Part shown: positions 11,135-21,949 of the stretch, piece after piece
Layout of the letters: each line of letters begins with the position of its first letter
Position numbering within the stretch: the first letter of the stretch is position 1
NCBI GenBank assembly: GCA_036346355.1
Contig: CM070569.1
Location: 58,242,561 to 58,306,560 of the forward strand
Length of the DNA: 64,000 bases
Source: Rhipidocladum racemiflorum
Lineage: Eukaryota > Streptophyta > Magnoliopsida > Poales > Poaceae
Direction of reading: 5' to 3'
The notes under the pieces: generated by a model
Database searches by the model: none
What the model was told of the DNA's origin: nothing
Seen by the model: the letters and a program-made list of their open reading frames with translations, nothing else
Made by a program: the position numbers and the translations under genes

Positions 11135-14100
11135 TGTCGGGACCCGAATCTGCAAATCCGGACCCTCTGTGTATTCTGTACTAGTCCAGGATCACGCTAG
11201 TACACACAGTTAAACAGGGATGAAGTACCACAATCATACACAGCGGAATTAATAATAAAGTACTTCAAACATTAAATAAACTGGTTACAAGACCTTAAGG
11301 TCACCTTACAAATAGTCTGCCACGCAGGGCTTACAATAACAAAAGTAAATAATCGAATGAATGAAAACGCTTATGACTCCCATCAAGATGCCACAGGCAA
11401 TCGACAAGGTTCAACTCCTAGATAAGCTGCCTCCTCGCGGAACTTCTCCTCCTTTGAAGTTGTAGTCTTCTCCTCAACTGATGATTTTGTTGGAAGCAAG
11501 GGTGAGTATACAACATACTCAAGAAGTCATGCACAGAGGTGCAATCCTATTACTATATCTGTGGTTTCTTCCAAAGGAATGGCTTAAGTGGTTGTTTTGC
11601 CTCAAACAAAGATTTTGCTTTAATTAAACAACATTAATAGATTCAAAAGCAAGAAACCATATTATATAGTAAGTTATCAATCTCTTTTTAAACAATTCGG
11701 CTCAAAGCCCTAAATCACTTTAGCAATATTGTCTCGGCACTCGGCCACCCATTCCCACATTTTATTTTAAAAGATCTAACCCTTAATCAGAATCCCCGAG
11801 CGTTGTCCAAAGACTGCGGACTCGGCTATTCGAATAGTTTGTACACTCTGCAGAGGTTATGCACTTTACCCACAAGATACGATCAACTCACCACGTCTGC
11901 CGTGAATCGCCATACAAGAGTATGCGAATGAGTGATCATAACAAAGCCTTCGTAAGCCTCTAACTATACAAGTGGACCTCTCCGGTTGTTGCACACTATC
12001 CCTTCCCTAAGGTACAGCGAAGTATAGGTCAACCAACCGTTGGATAGGGTACCTAGCCGTAGCACCGTCACGCTCCCCGCTCAACTACACAAAAGGTATA
12101 GTTGACACCCTTAGGTACCAAATGCAAGTTATTAGCAACCTACTCAACTAGGTCCGCCCCATTACGAGACATGTGGTTGCACGATTGACTCAGTTCAAAG
12201 GCTTGCAAGGTTAAGTCCTTAGGGTGACCAGGCAAGACTACCCAAAGAACCAAAACGACTTTCCGGTACCAATCATGGCCCACCAGATCAACCTTGCCAC
12301 TTGCCCCGGTCTAAATCTATTTATCACCCCACTTGATTATTGCGCAACGCATGCCAACAATAACATCAATTACCATGTAGAACCACAAGGGTACCTACAC
12401 TTCACATCATCACGTGGCAAGATTACACCGATTCCAAAATTCATTCCGTATATCATTAGTCAATATTATTTTGCCATTTGAAACACATTTCACGTAAGCA
12501 TGGCTAAGCAACTATTCACGGTCTAGCCTCCCGTGTTGGCACAATATTAACATCCAACTAAATAAACCAACTTAAGATAACAATGGATACATGGCATACA
12601 AATATTATCATCAAGGGTGGAGTTAACAATTAGGTTTATTAACTATTTTACCCAAATTAAATTAATTCATTTTAATCAACATAGCATGCATAATTTAAAT
12701 CAAAATACATTTCAAAAACTAGGAGCAATATGGTCAAAGCACAACTTGCCTTCAAATATCACTGGTCTTGGTCTATATCTTGATCTTGAGCTTGTTCCTC
12801 GGAATCAACTCCCTCACACGCTCGACGTCTACGCCGCAATGTATAAAGAACCGTATAAACACGCAAAACCACGTACAAACAAACATTCAGGAAAATACTA
12901 CAAATCAAACTAGTTTGGAATTTCACGAAAACTTCCAGATAATTAGTTTAGCATTTTCTAAGGTTTATAAAATTTATTTTGGAATTTTTGGACGTATAGT
13001 TTAGGGGCTATGAAACTCACAAATTTGGACTTTCCGCGAATAGTTTAACAGTATAAATTTAATTGTAAAATTTCACAAAAATTACTGTAGAATGGTATTA
13101 ATATTTACTAATTAACAAAATTTGTTGCAAGTGATTTGGACTTATAACGAATTTGTAGCCAAAATGACAAATTTCACAATTTGGGGAAAAATGCATGTAC
13201 AATTGAGTTTCCAGTTCGACACGTTTTACTATTCATCATCATACACTCTTGTTCGGCGTTCTTCACGAATGGAGGGCTTCAGTTTTTCTCGAAAAATGAA
13301 CAAGGCTCCTGCTTTTGACAATGGCGCACGGAGGAAGTGATAAGAGGGCTAACCCGGCCCAGCGGCGCGATGTGGCGGACTCGTCGGCCAGTAAGCGCAG
13401 ATCGCTTCACAAGAAAGTGTGGCGTGGTCGGAAAGCGCACCGGTATGGATGTAACAAAGCAGCGGTGACGCAGGGATGGCGAGGTGAGGATGTCTTGTGG
13501 CGATGTCCACGCGGCGGCGAACACGATTAACTGTAATTAGTCGACCGGCGGCGGGATGGCGACTACGGCTATTACACAAGCATGCGCCTAGCGAGTATTG
13601 TATATACATGGATATACGCGTCTATTCAACTATATACCTAAGTATATATATACCTACGCGAATATATAAACGAGATAAAAATAAGGAACAGAGCGCGTAA
13701 GAGAGATGAGGACTACCGGTCGGCGGAGGCGATAGTGCACCGTCGGCCGACGCAGGAGAAAGTGTCCAAGAAAGTGCACCGGCGACGGCGGCGACAAGCG
13801 GCGACTAACGGCGACAATGAGACGACGGCAGCGGCGACAATGAGACGACGGCAATGACGGCGGCGAGATCAAGGCGATGACAACGACGGTGTTAGCGGCA
13901 GCGGCGACAAAGGCGGCGGCAGCGGCGATTGAAGAAAATAGAAATGGCTAAAGATGAAATCGGTGGAATGAAGGAATGGCTAGAGATGAAATGGAGCAGC
14001 GGGATGATTTACTCAAAGCAAAGCTAGAAAATGGAAACGATTGGGAGAGGAAAAAGTTCATGCGTGTGTCTTGGTTACTATATGCCTTGCGTAAAATAAA

Positions 14101-15034
14101 AGCGGCTTGGAGAGAGGATCATTCGTGCATAGCTTTAGGAAATGAAACGGACTTGCATGGCCACAAAATGGAATGGCTGGAGTACGTAATGGACTAGTAA
14201 CGGCTTGCTTTAGAGGTGAAATGGCCGAGAAACAAAAGCGGTACCAAGCAAAAGCGTCGAGAAAAAATCCCGAACGCCGGCGTCATGCATAGGCGTTCAC
14301 GCTCACGTTTGAAAGGAAATGAAAGCAATTAATAGCCACGTTACTACTTGCATGAGAAAGGAAAGAAAATAGTGACCACATGCATTTGGCTGGAAACGAC
14401 AGCGTCTGAGAGCAGTTGGACAGAAAATGGGAATGGCTTAGAGGAAATAATGGAAGGAGTGGTGATTAGTAGTAACGGTTGGAGGAATTTATGGGATTGC
14501 ATGCTACGTGAAACAGCTTGGAAGGAATTAGCACACCCTTGATTCACACAAACACAAAAGCAGCACGGATAGACATATATGTATATACACACACGCCTAT
14601 ACGTACTCAACGAGTTTAGAAAGAAGAAAAAAAAACAGAGGGGTTCTAAAAATCTGAAAAATTGCTCTGAAATACTAGGAACTATTTGGAACCTAACGAA
14701 GTGGGTTTCGTGATTTTTCGACGTGTAGATTTTCCGCGAAAATTCTTTTCGTGAATCAGACACCTGTACCGATTTTTATAAAATCAACGACTTACGTTAT
14801 AAAACATGTTTTTCAAAAATATTTGAAGCGAACACTCTCGTCTACCTATTATCTTAATTATAAACAAAATTTTAGATTTTACGCCTATTCGAACATGCAG
14901 GATCTTTATTTAACTTGATTAATACAATAAACTTGACTCCGAATTACTCGCGAGGCTTCCCAGTAAATTTCGAAAAATTACAAATATTCCAGAAACACAC
15001 TAAATATATTAAAAGCAATTTTTGGGATGTTACA
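11135..15034 (-). repeat. Tekay-type 5' LTR (3900 bp)
   Basis: Second copy of the 3599-7503 repeat, adjacent to the primer site, so it is the promoter-bearing 5' LTR. Ends are TGTCGG and TTACA in + reading. Differences from the partner come as short clusters, many at CG or CTG sites, rather than as evenly spread substitutions. It is followed by the right target duplication GAAAC at 15035-15039. Confidence 0.93.
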
Positions 15035-15039
15035 GAAAC

Positions 15040-16328
15040 GCCCGGCCAGGCGGAGTACCCGGACGACCACTTAGTGGTCGCTGTACTTGACCGGGAAGGC
15101 ACATGGATGGATCCGATCCTGGCCTACCTGCGGGATCAAGTGTGCCCCGATGATGATGCGTCAGCAGAGAAGGTGGCACGAAAGGCCAAGTGCTATACCC
15201 TGGTGGGCGGGGACCTGTACCGCCGGGGAAAGAACGGAATTCTTCTGAAGTGCATCACTCGGGAAGAGGGGAGCAGTTTGCTCTCTGATATCCATGGAGG
15301 CGTGTGCGGGAGCCATGTGTCCGGACGAACGATGGCGGGAAAAGCTTTCCGTCAAGGGTTCTATTGGCCAACCGCCCTCCAGGATGCTTGCGAGCTGGTG
15401 AGGAGATGCGAAGCGTGCCAGTTCCACGCCAAGCAGATCCACCAACCGGCCCAAGCTCTGCAAACTATCCCGCTCTCTTGGCCCTTCGCGGTCTGGGGGC
15501 TGGATATCCTGGGCCCGTTCCCGCGGGCCACAGGGGGTTACACCCACCTGTTCGTCGCCATCGACAAGTTCACCAAATGGGTGGAAGCAGAGGCAGTGAG
15601 GTCCATCACTGCCGCAGCTGCGGTCAAGTTCATGCAAGGAATATTCGCTCGCTTTGGGGTCGCCAACCGCATCATCACCGACAACGGCGCACAGTTCACC
15701 AGCGCGGCCTTCTTAGATTTCTGTGAAGAGATGGGCACCAAGGTCTGCTTTGCCTCGGTCGCCCACCCCAAGAGCAATGGCCAGGTCGAGCGGGCCAACG
15801 CACTGGTGCTGAAGGGCCTCAAGACCCAGGCGTTCGACCGACTCCACAAGCGTGGCGCCCGATGGACCGAAGAGCTCCCGGCTGTGTTGTGGTCACTTCG
15901 GACCACTCCTAGCCAGACTCTGGAAACTCCTTTCTTCTGGTCTCTGGCCCGCGGTCGTTCTCCCTTCGAATTGGGCCAGGATCACCCAGCGTTGCGGCAT
16001 TCACGGAAGAGGAGCAGGAGGTCTGCGCCGAGACGACGTCAACCTCCTGGAAGAGGCGCGTGATCGGCGGCTGCGAGCCGCAAGGTACCAGCAAAGTCTC
16101 AGGCGGTACCACGCCTCGCGGGTCAATGAGAGAACACTGGCAGTGGGCGACCTGGTCTTGCGAAAAATCCAGTCGCATGCCGGGTCGCATAAACTGTCTC
16201 CACAGTGGGAGGGACCCTTCAAGGTGGTCTCAGTCTCTCGCCCCGGGGCGGTCAGGCTGGCCACTGAGGACGGCGAGGAGCTGGCGAACTCCCAGAATAT
16301 AGAAAACCTGCGCAAGTTCTACCCTTGA
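15040..16328 (+). pseudogene. Tat-type integrase, continuation of the interrupted pol
   Basis: Integrase inserts the cDNA into host DNA. The coding sequence resumes right after the Tekay insertion (YPDDHLVVAVLDREG). An HHCC zinc finger follows (HGGVCGSHVSGRTMAG ... RRCEACQ). The catalytic core has Asp in LDILGPFPRA, Asp in TDNGAQFTS and Glu in GQVERANA. After a frameshift near 15990-16060 the C-terminal domain continues in another frame to 16328 (LVLRKIQSHAGSHKLSPQWE, then EGPFKVVS), ending NLRKFYP and a stop. No chromodomain follows, as expected for the Tat lineage. All three catalytic residues are present, but the frame is broken. Confidence 0.9.
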
Positions 16329-17075
16329 CCAGTTGTAAGTCCAGCTCCGTCCCCAGGCCGGAGGGTGTCTTCCTCTCCACTGCTGGTTGGGGGAGGCCTT
16401 CTGTTTGAAATCAATATTCGCCTTCCGATTGTCCGAAGTTGTTGTTCTTGTTGCCCCTTTTCCTTTTCAATCTCTTTCTCGCTGTTGAGCAGCGCCAGGG
16501 CGCTTGCTCATGGAACCTTCCTGCCTTGCAAAAGCCCGGTGGCAAAGGTGGAGCCGCTAAGTGAGAGCGTCGTGCAGAATGGGCGAGTTGAATGGCTAGC
16601 TCGGCCACGACCCGATCACGGTCATGACACTCCGGTGCCCCGTGGGGTCGGCGACTCGAGCACCATTGTCAAAAACCCAGTCTTGCCACGACTCATTGGC
16701 GCCTTTGCTCCTAGAGGCCGTCAGGAAGAAAATTTTGCTAAGGCAAGGGATCCAAGGAAAAAACCCCTGGTGCAAAACTCGAGTTTTTAAGCGGTCACGT
16801 GCTCGTTTGCGTGAGGCTAGAAAGTTAAAGTAAAGAGCAGTCTCTGAGCGACGTGGCGGGAAGCCGGTGCTCCTGCTTCATTTAAAAAGCGTCTGGCATT
16901 TAAAGTCTTTACAGCCTGGCGAAAAGAAAAGAAGAAAAGCTACTGAGGGGGTGCTGGAGGGTCCTCCGCGTCATCTGCCGCCTCCTCGGCCGCCGCCACG
17001 TCTTCAGCAGGGGGGCCACGTCCAGCACCATTGCCACGTCCTCCGCCACCGCCACCATATGGGGATTCTCCATCG
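16329..17075 (+). other. 3' non-coding region of the Tat element
   Basis: About 750 bases between the integrase stop and the end of the antisense gene. Tat-lineage elements usually have such a long 3' region. Several open frames exist, but none has a recognisable domain and I treat them as chance. Confidence 0.55.
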
Positions 17076-17930
17076 CTAGCTGGGCGGCAACCTGCTCGGA
17101 GGCATCATGAACTCGCTCCTCCGCCTGCGCCTAGTCGCCCTCAAACCCTTGGACAGTAGCCGCGGGATCAAAGTTGGCGTCACGGCTGGCGCAGCGGCCA
17201 AAGACGCATTTCGCCGCGTGGCCGCAACTACGCGCTCTCCCGGGCGGACCGAAGCGAAAGGGCGGCGAGCAGCGTGAGGAAGTCCGCGATGCAGCGAGGC
17301 AAAAGGCGTAATGCCGTGGCCTCTCCTCCGCGGACCCGGCCGCTCCACCCGATGGAGCAAGGTCGCCACCGTCCGATCGGCGTGGCGCAGCATCCGCAGT
17401 GTGTCCACCTCCGACTGAGCCCGATCAGCCCTCTCCGCCTCCAGCTCCGCGGAGAGACGCTCGGCGCGGCGGGTGCTTTGCTCCTGCCGCTCCCGCTCCC
17501 TCCGCAGCTGCAGTTCCAGCCCCGCCCCCCGATCGCGCAGGTCCACCACCTCCTTGCGGAGGCGGTTAATTTTGACTCCCGCCTCCGTCAACCGTTCCAC
17601 CTTTCGTCACCAGGCGATTGCTCGTCTTTGAGTAGAGCTCGCCGAGGGCCGCCAATGAGCATCGGCGTCTGCCGAGAAACGGAGGCGGCGAGGAGTTCTG
17701 AGGTAGGGGCGGGGCCGAGCAGGCCTTAGTCTGAACGACAGCGGCGGCCAGCGGCTCCACAGGACCGCCCGCCGGCCCCTGGCCGTCCTGAGGCTCAGCG
17801 ACCCCAAGCGCAGCCACGACAAGGCGCCTTGGCCGTCCCAGACGAGCGTGAGGATATCCGGAGTAGGAACCCTGGACAAAGGGGGAAACAACGGTAAGGA
17901 TCAGTCTTAAAAAACTTGAACTTTTATGTT
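17076..17930 (-). pseudogene. C-terminal coiled-coil part of the Tat antisense gene
   Basis: Minus-strand frame 17600-17076 encodes a Glu/Arg/Leu-rich segment (INRLRKEVVDLRDRGAGLEL, then RRAERLSAELEAERADRAQS) with heptad-like spacing, predicted coiled coil. A Pro/Ala/Gly-rich segment lies upstream (17600-17930). The gene is cut at 17930 by the SIRE-type insertion; its N-terminal part is at 25767-27324. Plant proteins with the 'putative gypsy type transposon' domain (PF04195) commonly have this layout: N-terminal domain, low-complexity middle, coiled-coil end. Function unknown. Confidence 0.65.
17926..17930. repeat. Left target-site duplication of the SIRE-type element (ATGTT)
   Basis: ATGTT directly precedes TGTAGGATCG. 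The same ATGTT is at 25762-25766, right after the LTR end TTTCACA. A perfect 5-bp duplication. Confidence 0.95.
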
Positions 17931-18699
17931 TGTAGGATCGAAGTATACGAATATAGCAATCAGAGGGGGGGTGAATGATTGTGCGGAAGCTAAAACCAAA
18001 TTCTTGACCTATTAAAAGTTCACCCCAAAACAGAACCAAATAATTGCCTCGTTTTCGACAAAAACAGAATGACAGAGGTTTGGTAAAACGAGAATTCCCG
18101 GAGATCCAACCGTCGAAACGATCTGAAATTTGGACACAAGAAACTAGATTCCAATACGAATCGAACTCAAAAAGAATCAGCTCGATCGGACTTACGGATC
18201 AAAAGTTATGAGCTTCGCAAGCTTGCTGATCCAGAACTTGACGAGAATCAATCTAATCAAAACTTCAAGATTAAACAAGAACGACAAAAGATTGATCAAC
18301 TAGTCTTTGAGAAACACTAGATCAATATCCTAGAGAGGTTTTTGATGGATCAAATCAAGATAAAACTTGAAGAACAAAAACCAATCTAGAACTAGATCAA
18401 GCATGCAAACAAGAACCAAAGCGAGAAAATCAGTAGCGGCGTGGTTCTTGTAGCACGCAAAAATCTTGGAAGAATTGATCTTTATTTCTTGTCTAAAATA
18501 CTCTCATCAAAAGAGTACAAACCCTAAAACCAAGCTCAAAGCTTGATGCGCTCAGCTCTACTTGATGCCTTTCAACAGGAGACCCCCCACCTATTTAAAG
18601 CACCAACCCACAAGGAGTTCTGAATACGATTCCTATTCCCTAGAAGGAATCAGATCCAACTCAACTCTACTTGGCCCAACCAGGCCGAGTACAACTCTT

Positions 18700-18830
18700 A
18701 CTGCACGCGTATGGCAACCCTACCATACTCACGTGACTAACACTTTGCACGCGTATGGCCACCTGCCATACTCACGTGACTAACACTTTGCACGCCGAAT
18801 GACCTCCTGCCATTCTCATGTGACTAACCA
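18700..18830. repeat. Tandem duplication with CACGTGA motifs in SIRE-type LTR
   Basis: Three near-copies of a 40-45-base unit containing GCACGCG(T/A)ATG and CTCACGTGACTAACA. The same array is in the partner LTR at about 24735-24865, and relatives are in the solo LTRs near 32775-32830 and 60680-60750. Each unit holds a CACGTGA box. Confidence 0.8.
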
Positions 18831-19179
18831 GTCTTCCGGTGCACCATTCTCTTAGCCCGACCGTCCCGCATGACATCCTTGACCACCCAGACCTCGGTTC
18901 CTCCTGAACCTAGTCCCGAACCTCAGGTCCTCCATGAACCTAGCTCCGGTCCGTCATCGACCACATTCGTCTTCGAGCAATACCGCACATGAACAAATCA
19001 CAAGCGATTCCGAGCACAAGTCCACGACTTGACTCACATCAATCCATGCAAATACTCACACGAGCATTGCATAAAGTCCACTTCAAAAGAAGCATCATGA
19101 AATTCTCACAAATTTCATAATCCCAAAAATGAATCAAACACAATTCCAATTTTGCTCAAAACCCTAATCGAGCAAAAAC

Positions 19180-19620
19180 GCATTCACGACGGACCAACAA
19201 AATCGGTCAGGCGTACAAATGAAAAAGTCACTCAAAAAAAAATTAACGACGGACCAACAAAATCGTTCCGGTGTACAAGTGAAAGTCTAGGTTTCAAGAA
19301 GAAATCATTCCGTGGAACACGTTCACGACAGACTAAAAGAAATCAGTCCGTCGTACATGCGAAATCAATTCTCAAAAAGCCGTTTACGACTGACCAAAGA
19401 AATTGGTCCGACGTACATGCAAAACTTACTGGTTCCTTGGAAAATTGAGTCCGGCTCAGAATCTCAAAAGCATGTCCACGACAGACCCAAAAACTTGGTC
19501 CGTCGTACATGGGAAAGTGCCAAAACATGTTTACGACAGACCAACAAAGTTTGTCCGTCGTAGATGGGAAACTTACTGTTTTCTTTAAGTTTGGTCCGGC
19601 GCCAAAGCGAAACTTACTGT
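19180..19620. repeat. Array of semi-palindromic CGGACCAA / TTGGTCCG motifs in U3 of the SIRE-type LTR
   Basis: About eight degenerate units of 50-60 bases carry ACGACGGACCAA and/or TTGGTCCG(T/A)CGTACATG, so unit halves are inverted copies of each other. The same array is at about 25220-25660 and, in opposite orientation, at 31910-32420. Its position upstream of the TATA-like box suggests an enhancer or protein-binding array; that is inference. Confidence 0.8.
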
Positions 19621-19722
19621 TTCTTGTCAAATTGTCAAAACACATGAACAAACACATTTTGCAAATTCAAATCTAAGTTAATTTTTCAGTTCAAAGCCAA
19701 TTTTTCAGCACATGATTTCACA

Positions 19723-20697
19723 ATCTCCCCCTTGATGAAAACATTGGCAACACCACTTAGAATTGAACATTTGGCATTCACTTTACAAAAGATTTTGAAA
19801 TCCAAGGGATCAAAGACCAAAGTAAGAAAACACATAATTCCCCTTTTGACCAAAATGCAAAACAAAATCTCCCCCTGAGAATGAAAATGTGTGTGAATGT
19901 GCAATGCGCCCAAAAATTTCAAAAATTCTCCAAACTTCTCCCAAAAATTCTCAGATTTCCAAATACAACTCTCCCTTTTTCTTTAAACTTTTCAAAGAAA
20001 GATTTCCAAATTTCTCCCCCTTTGACAATGGATTCATCAAGAGTAAAAGAGAGAAACAATGATTTTTCCTGAAACAATGATTTCACCAAGAGAAACAAGG
20101 GAGTGCCAAGATAGGAAAAGATGAGCTCATTCGATCATATAACCTTATATATCACATAATATGCAAAATACATAATCTTGATGTGATTTTAACAAGTTAG
20201 GGAATGACATGCATCTCAACCTCAATTTAGTCAACTATAGCCAAGTACTAAGCAAGATCTTAGCAGAAAAAGCAAGACTTTAGAAATTGAAGCAACTAAC
20301 AACTTAGGGCGAGCAAGTAGTTTCAACTCCAATCTAGTAGACCAATTTAATCTTTAAACAATAAGTTGCATGTGGCATGCTTGAAGCATACTTCTTTTAT
20401 TTTCTAGGAGTGGCATGCTTGAAGCATACATCTTATCTTTGAGGGAATGGCATGCTTGAAGCATACATCTTATCTTTTAGGGAAAGCACCTGAAGCACAT
20501 AACTTGAGGTTTTTGCTTTTAACAACCCCTTTTATTGATTCCCTTTTCTTTTCATTTTTCTTTGATTATAAACATGCAAAAGTGATTAAAAGGTCTTATG
20601 AAAGAGTAAAGTTGAAACCACACTTGCTTCATAGCCCAAATTTGTCAAGAGGATTCAATATCAAGCCTAGAAGAGTAAGATATCACAGAGTATTTAG
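19723..20697 (-). other. Region between RNase H and 3' LTR with repeated polypurine-tract-like motifs
   Basis: Read on the minus strand, purine tracts of the AAGGGGGAGA type occur at 19723-19735 (next to the LTR, the expected functional tract), 19838-19848, 19867-19876 and 20011-20023. Further ones are upstream at 20841-20850 and 21530-21540. The rest is AT-rich with a repeated 'GGCATGCTTGAAGCATAC' segment at about 20370-20480. No protein is recognised; an intact SIRE element may carry an extra ORF here. Confidence 0.7.
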
Positions 20698-21447
20698 CTA
20701 TAGGTAATCAGTCCAGGAATTCCACAATGTCATTTTTAGTTCAAGTGAGACAATTAGATTATCATATATTAGCTCAATTACATAACATATAAAGAAATAT
20801 GATAAAGTGAGCTCATCAAGTGAAAGAACTTGGCAAAGAAACTCCCCCTCAAAACAATCCCATTGGATGAACAATTCCAAGTTCTCCCGAATAAAAGCAA
20901 AAGCGAGAAGAAGACAAAGGTTTTGTGAAAATGTCTGCCAATTGATGTTCAGTATCCACATGATGAAGCACAATGTTGCCTTTTCAACATGATCTCTAAG
21001 AAAGTGAAATCTGATGTCAATGTGTTTTGTTCTAGAGTGTTGCACGGGGTTCTTAGCAATGCAAATTGCACTAGTGTTATCACACAAAAGAGGAACACTA
21101 TCCAAATTAACCCCATAATCTTTAAGTGTAGCTACTATCCAAAGAATTTGAGAACAACAACTAGCAGCAGTCACATATTCAGATTCAGCAGTTGATTGTG
21201 CAACAGAAGATTGCTTTCTAGATGACCATGCAATGAGAGAATTTCCCAAGAAGTGACATGAACCAGAAGTGCTCTTCCTATCAATTCTACATCTTCCAAA
21301 ATCAGCATCAGAAAAAGATCTCAAACTAATGCATGAGGAAGCAGAAAGCCAAATGCCAAAAACTTGAGTTCTATGAAGATACCTGAAGATAGCTTGTCGA
21401 TGTGAAGCACGTGGGAAGCTTGAAAACAAGCACACAAGCACACACAA
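20698..21447 (-). pseudogene. Copia (SIRE/Opie-type) RNase H
   Basis: RNase H removes the RNA strand from the RNA-DNA hybrid. The minus frame holds FSDADFGRCRIDRKSTSGSC, AWSSRKQSSVAQSTAESEY, LLCDNTSAICIAKNPVQHS and HIDIRFHFLRDHVEK. The catalytic Asp, Glu, Asp and final His-region Asp are all visible. The usual C-terminal ADIFTKPL-like end is out of frame. Everything between protease and this domain (integrase and RT) is deleted, with the junction in a CACACAAGCACG-rich stretch at about 21400-21460. Confidence 0.88.
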
Positions 21448-21459
21448 GCACGTGGGAAG

Positions 21460-21707
21460 AGTCTCTCATGTAAACCTCTAATTATCTCGTCCTCAACAGC
21501 ATTATCATCATCTTTATGAACAAAGACACTCTCCCCCTGAACATATGCACTTGTACCTGCATCATTTGAACTAGTGCCTTTTGCGAAAACAGAAGTGGAA
21601 GAAGCATCTCCAAAGGCAACACTTTCAGCATGAGATGCACGAGTGAAGGAGAACCAAATCTTATCACTGAACATATGAAGTGAGCATCCGAAATTCACTA
21701 GCCACAT
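21460..21707 (-). pseudogene. Copia aspartic protease remnant
   Basis: The minus frame begins MWLVNFGCSLHMFSDKIWF, which aligns with the copia protease start WLVDSGCS.HMTGD. The catalytic Asp of the DSG triad is replaced (NFG), so it could not cleave. The frame then runs into a short acidic segment and the deletion junction. Confidence 0.75.
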
Positions 21708-21949
21708 GTTCTCCCTCCTCGCGTGAGAAGCCTACATAGAAGCAGAAAGTGTCGAGGTCTCGATCGGGTTAGAAATAAGATGTTTAGGAATCCAAAGATC
21801 TTGAGACACCTGACGGACAACAAGAGGGCACAACACGATAATTTTTATGCACAAAATCAGATTTGTCTTTTCCCATGTTTGTAGGAACAGAAGGTGTTTT
21901 CATCACTCTAGGCGCATAAAAATGTGCTTTGCTGAAATTTGACCTAGCC

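Larger units (their letters stand above)
3599..15034 (-). mobile_element. Ty3/gypsy Tekay/Del-type chromovirus, internally deleted
   Basis: An 11.4-kb element on the minus strand with long terminal repeats at 3599-7503 and 11135-15034. The primer-binding site is at 11119-11130 and the polypurine tract at about 7504-7518; both show minus orientation. Read on the minus strand, the LTR begins TGTAACATCCCAAAAATTG, a Tekay/Del-like start. The internal part (7504-11134, 3.6 kb) has gag with many zinc knuckles, then jumps to the end of integrase and a chromodomain. Protease, RT and RNase H are missing, so the copy cannot move by itself. It inserted into the Tat pol with a GAAAC duplication. Confidence 0.92.
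17931..19722 (-). repeat. SIRE-type 3' LTR (1792 bp)
   Basis: Begins TGTAGGATCGAAGTATACG and ends GATTTCACA in + reading, matching 23970-25761. Read on the minus strand, a TATA-like TTTAAATA lies at about 18593-18600. A block of CGGACCAA/TTGGTCCG motif repeats occupies about 19180-19620, upstream of it, in U3. A 41-bp-spaced duplication containing 'GCACGCGTATGGC ... CTCACGTGACTAACACTTT' lies at 18700-18810. Confidence 0.93.

Noticed and set aside
16365..16833. Frames after the Tat integrase that might be an env-like gene
   Set aside because: No signal peptide plus transmembrane arrangement or recognisable domain, and frames overlap; left as 3' non-coding.
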